Origin: an uncultured Erythrobacter sp. | Lineage (GTDB): Bacteria; Pseudomonadota; Alphaproteobacteria; Sphingomonadales; Sphingomonadaceae | Reading direction: 5' to 3' | NCBI GenBank assembly: GCA_913061345.1 | Contig: CAJXTZ010000023.1 | Span: forward strand, 1 to 31,119 | Length of the DNA: 31,119 nucleotides | Shown: piece by piece, positions 16,394 to 23,315 of the stretch | Layout of the letters: each line of letters opens with the position of its first letter | Numbering within the stretch: the stretch's first letter is position 1 | Notes under the pieces: generated by a model | Seen by the model: the letters and a program-made list of their open reading frames with translations, nothing else | What the model was told of the DNA's origin: nothing | The model's database searches: none | Made by a program: the position numbers and the translations under genes

Positions 16394-17248
16394 ATGATCC
16401 GCAAGTCCAGTTCTCTCGCCAGCGCCGCTGCCGTTGTTGCTGCGTTTTCCATGGCAGCAACGCCTGCCGCCGCAGCAGACGTGCCCGCCATTGCAGCGCC
16501 TGCGGATGAATTTCTGCAGGTGAACACGGGCGACGCGGACGAAGCCAACCAGTATCGCCGCTATCGTCGCCATGGCCATTATCGCCACCGCGATCGCGGG
16601 ATTGATGCAGGTGACGTGATCGCCGGCGTCGTAGTGCTGGGCGCGCTTGCTGCGATTATCGGATCATCCAACAACCGCGACCGGGATCGGCGCGACGAAC
16701 GGAGAGAGCGCATTCGCTATGACGACCGGCCTGATTCCCGGCATGATAGCAGCGGCATCGAAAGCGCTGTCGACATGTGCGTGGACCAGGTTGAGTATCG
16801 CGACAACCGGGTAGAGAACGTGGACCGTGCGGACAGGTCGGCCAATGGCTGGAATGTTTCAGGCACGTTGAGCGATGGCGAACGGTGGACCTGCTTCATC
16901 GATAATGGCGGCGAAATCCGCAGTATCGATTACGGCACGGGGGCTTACCCGCAAACGGATGCCACGCCAGTCGGAACGCAGATGAGCGATATTGCCTATC
17001 GCAACGCCCGCGCTACCACGCACACTGCTGCCGATCAGGCCTACACCTATGATGAAATGCCTGCCCATGCCGCATCAACGCCTGCTGATGACGGTCTGCG
17101 TCCGGCCTATCCCGGCGGCCCGCTGCCGGGCGAGAATGGTTACGATATCGACCGAAAGCCTGACGCTGCGACGGAAGAAAGCGAATGGGATGGCGATGGC
17201 CGCTACACCACAGCGCAGGCGCCCAATTTTCAGCAGCCAACGCGCTAG
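16394..17248 (+). CDS. Unknown secreted or membrane-linked protein (paralogue B, with long C-terminal tail)
   Basis: The protein has 284 residues from the ATG at 16394, which follows GGGAGAG. A start at 16364 would put ten polar residues before the signal peptide. The signal peptide ends near TPAAAA-DV. The core copies the upstream gene: DRGIDAGDVIAGVVVLGALA then AIIGSSNN, an AVDMCVDQVEYR cysteine motif and RWTCFIDNGGEIRSIDYG at the end of the domain. It differs by an added N-terminal segment (residues about 28-55, YRRYRRHGHYRHRDR) and a 110-residue acidic/Pro/Ala/Thr-rich tail (about 175-284) of disordered appearance. Its stop codon overlaps the stop of the convergent TRIC gene. Function unknown. 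Confidence 0.8.
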   Translation: MIRKSSSLASAAAVVAAFSMAATPAAAADVPAIAAPADEFLQVNTGDADEANQYRRYRRHGHYRHRDRGIDAGDVIAGVVVLGALAAIIGSSNNRDRDRRDERRERIRYDDRPDSRHDSSGIESAVDMCVDQVEYRDNRVENVDRADRSANGWNVSGTLSDGERWTCFIDNGGEIRSIDYGTGAYPQTDATPVGTQMSDIAYRNARATTHTAADQAYTYDEMPAHAASTPADDGLRPAYPGGPLPGENGYDIDRKPDAATEESEWDGDGRYTTAQAPNFQQPTR

Positions 17249-17865
17249 TCGGTTACTTCGCGCGAATAGGCGGGTAGTTCGATCCGCCAGAACATTGCAG
17301 CCCCGCGCAGGATAAACCCTGCCAGAGCGGCTATGCCCATGGCCCAGGCCTGTTGCACTCCCAGCAGGATCATTACCCCGCATAGCGAAGAGGCAAGAGC
17401 GGCTGCCGTCACGTAAAGCTCAGGGCGCATCAGGATAGATGGCACGCCTGCAATTACGTCGCGCACGATGCCGCCTACGCAGCCTGTCACCACGCCAAGG
17501 ATAATCGCGGCGAGCGGTGCGACGTCGAAGGCCAGCGCTTTTGCCACGCCCAGCGTACTGAACAATGCAAGACCCAGGGCGTCCGCCCATTCCAGCCAGC
17601 TTCCCTCCCACCATTTGCGCGGGGTAAACCACGCGATCAGGGCACAGACCATCACCACGGGCACGACCCAGAAATCGCGCAACCAGAAGGCCGGCACGCC
17701 CAGCATGGCATCACGCACCGATCCGCCCCCCACGCCCGTCAGCAAGGCGAAAAAGGCGCAGGTCACGAAGGTCTGGTTCAGCCGCGCCGCCAGTAACGCA
17801 CCCGAAAGCGCGAAAACCGCGGTGCCGCCCAGATCGAGAAATGGGGGGAGGACCGGGGCGATCAT
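17245..17865 (-). CDS. TRIC/UPF0126 (YicG-like) cation channel family membrane protein
   Basis: The protein has 206 residues, with about seven hydrophobic segments arranged as two related halves. Each half ends in a glycine-rich bend followed by RD: GVGGGSVRDAMLGVPAFWLR (residues about 45-64) and GCVGGIVRDVIAGVPSILMR (about 128-147). This inverted-repeat arrangement is the hallmark of the bacterial trimeric intracellular cation channel family. The family conducts monovalent cations in vitro; its physiological role in bacteria is uncertain. Its start overlaps the PepSY gene stop by four bases. Its TAG stop shares CTAG with the stop of the convergent gene, leaving no room for a terminator between them. 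Confidence 0.9.
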   Translation of the reverse strand: MIAPVLPPFLDLGGTAVFALSGALLAARLNQTFVTCAFFALLTGVGGGSVRDAMLGVPAFWLRDFWVVPVVMVCALIAWFTPRKWWEGSWLEWADALGLALFSTLGVAKALAFDVAPLAAIILGVVTGCVGGIVRDVIAGVPSILMRPELYVTAAALASSLCGVMILLGVQQAWAMGIAALAGFILRGAAMFWRIELPAYSREVTD

Positions 17866-18548
17866 GCCGTCTCAACCCGTGCCTTTCGGCGGCGGAACAT
17901 CAGCGCGCATCCCAGCAGGGATCCGATCACGCCCAGCGCGGCGAAGATGATAAGGATGGGGTGGCTGGTATCCTCCCGCGTCTCAAGGTCCATGATGTGC
18001 AGGCCCCACATGAAATCGAACACCCGCCACCAGCCGCTGCGCACGGCCAGCACTTCGCCGGTTTGCGCATGGATATACACGTGCGTGTCATCGGCGAAGC
18101 GCGCCTGCCAGCTGTTCACCGGCGCGCGCAGATCCATCGGAGCACTGTCGGCGGGGTAGTAGGTCAGCGCTTCCAGCGCAGCATCACCGGCATAGGCCGC
18201 AACGGCCATTGCGCGCGCACTATCTTTCAGCACGGGCGCGTATAGCCTTCCGTCCTCTGGCGAATAGCGCAGGCGGGCACCGCTTTCTTCCACCACGATC
18301 CATCCAGGTCCATCGGGCAGGCTCTGCAGGGTGACGGTTCGTACCGGTCGATCGATGCGCGGCATTACCAGCGTTTGCATCTGCAACGGCGGCATTTCGG
18401 CGCGCAGGTGGTTGCCGCGTACATATTCGATGGGGTGCCACACCATGATCAGGCCCGTCACCGTCCACATCAGAACTGGCACACCGACAAGCCAGCCGAG
18501 CCAGATGTGCCACTTGGCGAATTTGAGCATGATTTGCTGGCGTGCCAT
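17862..18548 (-). CDS. PepSY domain membrane protein
   Basis: The protein has 228 residues; an alternative ATG seven codons in (18530) is also plausible. The N-terminus KFAKWHIWLGWLVGVPVLMW followed by TVTGLIMVWHP is the first transmembrane segment of the PepSY-associated TM family, with its conserved histidine. A periplasmic PepSY-like region follows, including ARFADDTHVYIHAQTGEVLA. The C-terminal FDFMWGLHIMDLETREDTSH then PILIIFAALGVIGSLLGCAL is the second membrane segment before an RRRK cytoplasmic end. Longer relatives occur beside siderophore receptors and have been linked to iron-chelate reduction. This short form has no such neighbour here. The gene overlaps the TRIC gene and follows the VOC gene by 32 bases. 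Confidence 0.85.
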   Translation of the reverse strand: MARQQIMLKFAKWHIWLGWLVGVPVLMWTVTGLIMVWHPIEYVRGNHLRAEMPPLQMQTLVMPRIDRPVRTVTLQSLPDGPGWIVVEESGARLRYSPEDGRLYAPVLKDSARAMAVAAYAGDAALEALTYYPADSAPMDLRAPVNSWQARFADDTHVYIHAQTGEVLAVRSGWWRVFDFMWGLHIMDLETREDTSHPILIIFAALGVIGSLLGCALMFRRRKARVETA

Positions 18549-18580
18549 GCGTGCCCGATAGGCGTTTCAGCATAACCCCG

Positions 18581-19012
18581 CTAGTCGGTTGCGAAAAGTT
18601 TCGACCGGTCGGCGAACGCTTTCATCTCGATGGCATTGCCGGCCGGATCGCGGAAAAACATCGTCGCCTGTTCTCCTGCCTGACCTTCGAAACGCACCCG
18701 TGGTGCAATATCGAACTGCACGCCCTTCTCGATCAGACGCTCGGCCAGCGCCTTCCATTCGTCCATTTCCAGCACGATACCAAAATGCGGCACGGGAACA
18801 TCGTCGCCATCCACCGGGTTCGTGCCATGTCCGGCCTTGGCGACGATGGATGGCGCCTGGTGCGCTACGATCTGGTGACCGTAGAAATCGAAATCGCACC
18901 AGTCGTTGGTGGAACGGCCTTTCTTGCAGCCCATCACATCGCCCCAAAACTCGCGCGCAGCCTGCAAGTTGTCGACGGGGAAGGCCAGGTGAAAGGGAGA
19001 AAGCTGGGTCAT
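18581..19012 (-). CDS. VOC-family (glyoxalase/dioxygenase fold) metalloprotein
   Basis: The protein has 143 residues. Two beta-alpha-beta-beta-beta modules are visible: FHLAFPVDNLQAAREFWGDV at the start and VPHFGIVLEMDEWKALAERL, then RDPAGNAIEMKAF, in the second half. The expected metal ligands are present as H8, H76 and E129, so an Fe/Mn-dependent oxygenase or lyase is likely. The substrate cannot be told from sequence. I place the start at the ATG that overlaps the upstream membrane-protein gene by four bases (ATGA). A longer open frame upstream runs over that gene and is spurious. Confidence 0.88.
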   Translation of the reverse strand: MTQLSPFHLAFPVDNLQAAREFWGDVMGCKKGRSTNDWCDFDFYGHQIVAHQAPSIVAKAGHGTNPVDGDDVPVPHFGIVLEMDEWKALAERLIEKGVQFDIAPRVRFEGQAGEQATMFFRDPAGNAIEMKAFADRSKLFATD

Positions 19013-19827
19013 CTTTGAGGTATCCTGTGAAGTCCGAAGGCAAGGCCGAAGCCCAGGATGGGCGCTGCGCCATAGCCGATGAGCGGGGTGGGGTAATTCG
19101 ACATCAGCGCTGTTATGCCGAAACCGAGGAACAGCCCGGCCAGGGTGAAACGCTTGGCTCTGTCGAAGGGGAGGGCAAGAAGGATCAGGAAGAACCCAGC
19201 GATCGTTGCCGCCGCCAGGAAGAGGGCAAGCATAATGCTCTGGCCCGCAGCCTCTACCAATACGCGCTCCACGAAAGGCTGGGGTGGCAATTGGCCCACC
19301 ATCGCCATCTTGATCGATGCGAAGAAGCCTATGGCCGCAACCGCACCCACCTTCCAGTCTTTCGTAACGTGATGTAGGCCCACCGCGGCGAAGGTAAGCG
19401 CGAAACCAGTGGCGGCGTCTGGCTGCAAGAAGCCGGCAACCAGCGCAGCCAGCAGTATGGGCGCTGCCAGTTGACGATTGCGCGCGGCCAGCATGGCCAG
19501 TGCCGGAGTGGCCAGCATTCCCGTGTGCAGGGCCAGTGGTCCAAGCGGAAACCACCGCATCACCCGGTCACCTGTTATGGACTGCATCTGAGGGCCAACA
19601 ACAAGCGGCGCCAGCAACAGCAGCAGCGCGGCAATGGTCAGCATGTGGCGGCTGGTGGCGGTATGCGGCCCGCGCCCGAACAGTATCCACAGGCTGACGA
19701 TTACCAGCGCAGCAATATTGGTGACTACATAATGCGAAGGCGCCTCGCCCAGCGCCATATACAATGCGCCAGCCAGCACCGGGATAGCCAGCGCCGCAAT
19801 TGCGGGGAGGCGATCCCGGAACGACAC
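19009..19827 (-). CDS. Unknown polytopic membrane protein
   Basis: The protein has 272 residues and about eight to nine hydrophobic segments, including AIAALAIPVLAGALYMALGE, HYVVTNIAALVIVSLWILFG, TIAALLLLLAPLVVGPQMQS and GIGFGL-type C-terminal helices around PTPLIGYGAAPILGFGLAFG. Between them are short polar loops with ITGDRVMRWFPLGPLALHTG. I do not recognise a named family; there are no ATP-binding, kinase or transporter motifs. The gene starts one base after the lpdA stop and overlaps the VOC gene by four bases, so it is very likely co-transcribed and translationally coupled with both. Confidence 0.8.
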   Translation of the reverse strand: MSFRDRLPAIAALAIPVLAGALYMALGEAPSHYVVTNIAALVIVSLWILFGRGPHTATSRHMLTIAALLLLLAPLVVGPQMQSITGDRVMRWFPLGPLALHTGMLATPALAMLAARNRQLAAPILLAALVAGFLQPDAATGFALTFAAVGLHHVTKDWKVGAVAAIGFFASIKMAMVGQLPPQPFVERVLVEAAGQSIMLALFLAAATIAGFFLILLALPFDRAKRFTLAGLFLGFGITALMSNYPTPLIGYGAAPILGFGLAFGLHRIPQR

Positions 19828-19828
19828 C

Positions 19829-21235
19829 CTAGATATGAATCGGCTTGCCCTGAACGCCCATTGCTGCCTCTTTCAAGGCTTCGGGGTGAGTAGGGTGTGC
19901 ATGGCACGTGTAGGCAATGTCTTCCGACGTTGCGCCAAACTCCATGGCCAGCGCCGCTTCGGCGATCATGGTTCCCGCGACAGAGGCGATAGCCCAGACG
20001 CCCAGCACGCGGTCGCTCTCGGCCTCGGCAATCACCTTCACCAGGCCATCAGGCTCATGATTAGTCTTGGCGCGGCTGTTGGCCATCATCGGGAACTTGG
20101 ATGTCTTGACCGCCTTCTTGTCGCCGCCCATTTTTTCGATGGCTTGTTCCTCGGTGAGGCCGACGCCGGCGATTTCAGGCCAGGTATAGACGACGCTGGG
20201 GATCACATCGTGGTTTACGATGCCGGTATCGCCCGCGATCCATTCAGCGACGGCAATGCCCTCGTCCTCGGCCTTGTGCGCCAGCATGGGACCAGGCACC
20301 ACGTCACCGATGGCGCGCACGCCTTCGATAGAGGTGCGGAATTCGCCGTCTACCTCGATCTGGCCGCGCTCGTTGGTTTCGAGGCCGATAACATCGAGGC
20401 CCAAACCGTCCGTATTGGGTTTGCGACCGATGGACACGAGTACGCAGTCGGCGGTCATGGTTTCCTCGTCGCCGCCCTTGGCCGGTTCCAGCGTAAGCGT
20501 GGCTTTCTTGCCCTTTACACTAACGCCCGTAACCTTGGTGGAAAGCTTGAACTCGATGCCCTGTTTCTTGAAGATCTTGCGCGATTCCTTGCGGATATCG
20601 CCGTCCATGCCGGGCAGGATCTCGTCGAGGAACTCGACGCAGGTCACCTTCGCGCCAAGTCGGCGCCACACGCTGCCCAGTTCAAGGCCGATCACACCGC
20701 CGCCGATTACCACCATGTGTTCCGGCACCTTGGGCAGTTCCAGCGCGCCGGTGGAATCGACCACGACATGCTTGGCATTGTCGATTTCTACGTTGGGCAG
20801 GGGTGTGACGCTGGAGCCGGTGGCGATCACAATCTCTTTCGCCGTTATCTTCTCGCCGCCTACCTCGACGGTATGGGCGTCCACGAACTTTGCATGGCCC
20901 TTCTTCCAATCGACCTTGTTCTTTTTGAACAGGAATTCGATACCTTTGGTGAGGCCGTCCACCGCTTCGATCCGCTGGCCGTGCAGTTTGTCCATGTTCA
21001 GTTTCGGCGTCACCTCGATGCCCATGTGCTCCATCGTGCCGTTGGAGGCAGCATCGAAATATTCGGACGCGTGCAGCATGGCCTTCGACGGAATGCAGCC
21101 GACATTGAGGCAAGTGCCACCCAGTGTCTCGCGGCTTTCGGCACAGGCGGTTTTAAGACCCAGCTGAGCGGCGCGGATCGCAGCCACATAACCGCCGGGA
21201 CCGGCACCGATAACAAGTACGTCGTAATCGCTCAT
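19829..21235 (-). CDS. lpdA: Dihydrolipoyl dehydrogenase (E3)
   Basis: The protein has 468 residues. It reoxidises dihydrolipoamide on the E2 component using FAD and NAD. FAD-binding GAGPGGYVAAIRAAQLG is near the N-terminus. The redox-active disulfide is C42/C47 in GGTCLNVGCIPSK, and the NAD-binding GGGVIGLELGSVWRRLG lies in the middle. The catalytic His-Glu pair is in HAHPTHPEAL (H447, E452). The start ATG at 21235 gives [15 protein letters not shown] and has an AAGGAAA ribosome binding site inside the methyltransferase gene end, overlapping it as ATGA. The open frame extends upstream to 21358 but that part is not E3. Placed after sucB, it probably serves the 2-oxoglutarate dehydrogenase complex. 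Confidence 0.97.
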   Translation of the reverse strand: MSDYDVLVIGAGPGGYVAAIRAAQLGLKTACAESRETLGGTCLNVGCIPSKAMLHASEYFDAASNGTMEHMGIEVTPKLNMDKLHGQRIEAVDGLTKGIEFLFKKNKVDWKKGHAKFVDAHTVEVGGEKITAKEIVIATGSSVTPLPNVEIDNAKHVVVDSTGALELPKVPEHMVVIGGGVIGLELGSVWRRLGAKVTCVEFLDEILPGMDGDIRKESRKIFKKQGIEFKLSTKVTGVSVKGKKATLTLEPAKGGDEETMTADCVLVSIGRKPNTDGLGLDVIGLETNERGQIEVDGEFRTSIEGVRAIGDVVPGPMLAHKAEDEGIAVAEWIAGDTGIVNHDVIPSVVYTWPEIAGVGLTEEQAIEKMGGDKKAVKTSKFPMMANSRAKTNHEPDGLVKVIAEAESDRVLGVWAIASVAGTMIAEAALAMEFGATSEDIAYTCHAHPTHPEALKEAAMGVQGKPIHI

Positions 21236-22014
21236 GAAATGCTTTCCTTTTGCGTGGGCGGTTTGCGCAGATGCCAATAAAAGCCCACGGTCACATATTT
21301 TTCCAGCGCCGGCACAACGGCAAGTGCAAGCATCGATCGAGAAACGCACGAGCGCCACGCAGAACGCCCCACATTGCGTCTGGTTGACAGAATTTCAACA
21401 TTTTGCGCAGCAAGTGCGGCGCGAAATCTGTCCGGTGTTTCGCAATTGAAGCCGGCTTCTTGCGGTGTATCGTATCTGCGACCGACATATTTGGCCAGAT
21501 CGTCGAGAACGAAATCGTCCCCTCGCAGCAAGTGCATCCATGGGATGCGAGTGCGAGGGTACTGGTGATGTCCGTATGGCGAATACCATAGCGGGCTGAA
21601 GCCGATAAACAGTTCTCCTCCCGGTCGACATGCTGCCACCATTGCGGATAGCGATCCCTCGACATCTGCCACGTGCTCCATGGTGTTGGTGGACATGACG
21701 ATATCGGCGGGCCGAGGTTCCAGTTCGCAAATGTCTCCGCAGAGTATCTGCGCCCGCTCGCCCCAGATTTTCGACAGTTTCTTTCGGCCAAACCGTGTCG
21801 TGTAGGGGTTCGTGTCGATACCAACTGCCGTTGTTGCCCCCTCCTGTAAGGCGCGGTGGACGGACCCGCCCCGATTGCAGCCAAAGTCGAGAAGTCTTTT
21901 GCCGCGCAGGTCCGGTGCGCTGCCGAAGCGCTGCCAGAAGTCATCCCAAAGATGGCCCGCCTGGTTGGCAAAAGTCTGCTCCCCTTTAAGGTCCTGCGCG
22001 TCGACTGCGGTCAA
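21232..22014 (-). CDS. Class I SAM-dependent methyltransferase
   Basis: The protein has 260 residues. Motif I is [10 protein letters not shown] (41-50), the acidic ribose-binding residue is D67 in [10 protein letters not shown], and CGDICELEP and [20 protein letters not shown] form motifs [25 protein letters not shown] and [12 protein letters not shown] after it resemble methyltransferases acting on lipids, glycans or other small molecules, but the substrate is not evident. The apparent start is TTG at 22014, overlapping the sucB stop by four bases. A later start would lose the N-terminal helix. GC over 21421-21660 is about 55% by count, well below neighbouring sucB and lpdA. It lies between the E2 and E3 genes. 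Confidence 0.85.
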   Translation of the reverse strand: MTAVDAQDLKGEQTFANQAGHLWDDFWQRFGSAPDLRGKRLLDFGCNRGGSVHRALQEGATTAVGIDTNPYTTRFGRKKLSKIWGERAQILCGDICELEPRPADIVMSTNTMEHVADVEGSLSAMVAACRPGGELFIGFSPLWYSPYGHHQYPRTRIPWMHLLRGDDFVLDDLAKYVGRRYDTPQEAGFNCETPDRFRAALAAQNVEILSTRRNVGRSAWRSCVSRSMLALAVVPALEKYVTVGFYWHLRKPPTQKESIS

Positions 22015-23267
22015 AGATCGATCAGCATCCGCATGGGATCCTCGATCGCTTCCTTCATGATTTTCAGCGCGGTCACGGCCTCGCGCCCGTCGATGATGCG
22101 GTGATCGTAGCTGAGCGCCAGATACATCATCGGACGGATTACAACCTCGCCGTTCACGGCAACGGGACGGTCCTCGATACGATGCAGGCCTAGCACGGCG
22201 CTTTGCGGTGGATTGATGATCGGCGTCGACATCAGCGAGCCGAAAACGCCGCCGTTGGAAATGGTGAAAGTGCCGCCCTTCATGTCTTCCATCGTCAGCT
22301 CACCCGCTTTCGCACGCTTGCCGAAATCGGCGATAGCGAGTTCGATTTCGGCAAAGCTCATCTGGTCGATAGAGCGGACAACCGGCACCACCAGCCCGTT
22401 GGGCGCGGACACGGCAACCGAGAGATCGACGTAATCGTAGTACACGATCTCGTCGCCATCGATCTGCGCGTTGACTGAGGGGACATCCTTCAGCGCCAGC
22501 GCGGCGGCCTTGGCGAAGAACGACATGAAGCCCAGCTTTATACCGTGCTTCTTGGCGAAGGTATCCTTGTACGCCTCGCGCGCTTCGATCACGGCGGTCA
22601 TGTCGCAGTCGTTGAACGTGGTGAGCAGCGCAGCCTCTTCCTGCGCGCCCTTCAACCGCTTGGCGATGGTCTGGCGCATGCGCGTCATCTTCACGCGTTC
22701 CTCGCGGCGCTCGCCCTTGGCGGCGGCTGGCGCGGGCGACGGCGTGGGCGATGCTGCTGGCGTGGGCGCAGAGCCCTTCGACTTGGCAGCAGCCAGCACG
22801 TCTTCCTTGGTCAGGCGACCATCCTTGCCGCTGCCCTTTATGGTAGTCGGGTCCAGCCCGTGTTCCAGCACGGCGCGACGCACGGCGGGCGACATGGTAG
22901 GCGCATCCCCGCTCTGGCCGGTATCCTTGCCACCATCGTCTGGTAGCTTTTCCATTTCCTCGGCGCTTTCCTTCGCCGCGCTGTCGGCCTTTGCCGCAGC
23001 GGGTGCGGGTGAAGCGGACTTGCCCTCGGCGCCTTCCTCCACCTTCGCGATGACTGCGCCGACATCCACGGTATCGCCCAGTTCCACAGTGAATTCGGAC
23101 AGGACGCCAGCGACGGGCGAAGGGACTTCCACCGCCACCTTGTCCGTCTCGAGGCTGACGATTGGCTCGTCGGCCTCGACAGCGTCTCCGGGCTGCTTGA
23201 GCCATTCGCCGACAGTGGCTTCGGTGACGGATTCACCAAGCGTGGGGACTTTAACTTCGGTTGCCAT
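22011..23267 (-). CDS. sucB: Dihydrolipoyllysine-residue succinyltransferase, E2 of the 2-oxoglutarate dehydrogenase complex
   Basis: The protein has 418 residues. There is one lipoyl domain (1-78) with K43 in the ETDKVAVEV lipoylation motif. An Ala/Pro/Lys-rich linker follows, then a peripheral subunit-binding domain (about 124-160: [20 protein letters not shown], then [13 protein letters not shown]) and a second linker. The catalytic domain has H389 and D393 in [13 protein letters not shown]. The domain [20 protein letters not shown] supports E2o rather than the pyruvate enzyme, as does its position 48 bases downstream of sucA. It forms the core to which SucA and the E3 bind. Confidence 0.97.
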   Translation of the reverse strand: MATEVKVPTLGESVTEATVGEWLKQPGDAVEADEPIVSLETDKVAVEVPSPVAGVLSEFTVELGDTVDVGAVIAKVEEGAEGKSASPAPAAAKADSAAKESAEEMEKLPDDGGKDTGQSGDAPTMSPAVRRAVLEHGLDPTTIKGSGKDGRLTKEDVLAAAKSKGSAPTPAASPTPSPAPAAAKGERREERVKMTRMRQTIAKRLKGAQEEAALLTTFNDCDMTAVIEAREAYKDTFAKKHGIKLGFMSFFAKAAALALKDVPSVNAQIDGDEIVYYDYVDLSVAVSAPNGLVVPVVRSIDQMSFAEIELAIADFGKRAKAGELTMEDMKGGTFTISNGGVFGSLMSTPIINPPQSAVLGLHRIEDRPVAVNGEVVIRPMMYLALSYDHRIIDGREAVTALKIMKEAIEDPMRMLIDL

Positions 23268-23315
23268 GTTCAGCGTTCCTTGCGTGCCTTTCGAGCCATG
23301 CTCGGGGGCTCTCTT

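Noticed and set aside
18581..19555. Possible 324-residue fusion protein ending in the VOC domain
   Set aside because: Residues before the VOC start run antiphase over the membrane protein gene and are low-complexity; the ATG at 19012 overlaps that gene as ATGA and gives a complete VOC protein.
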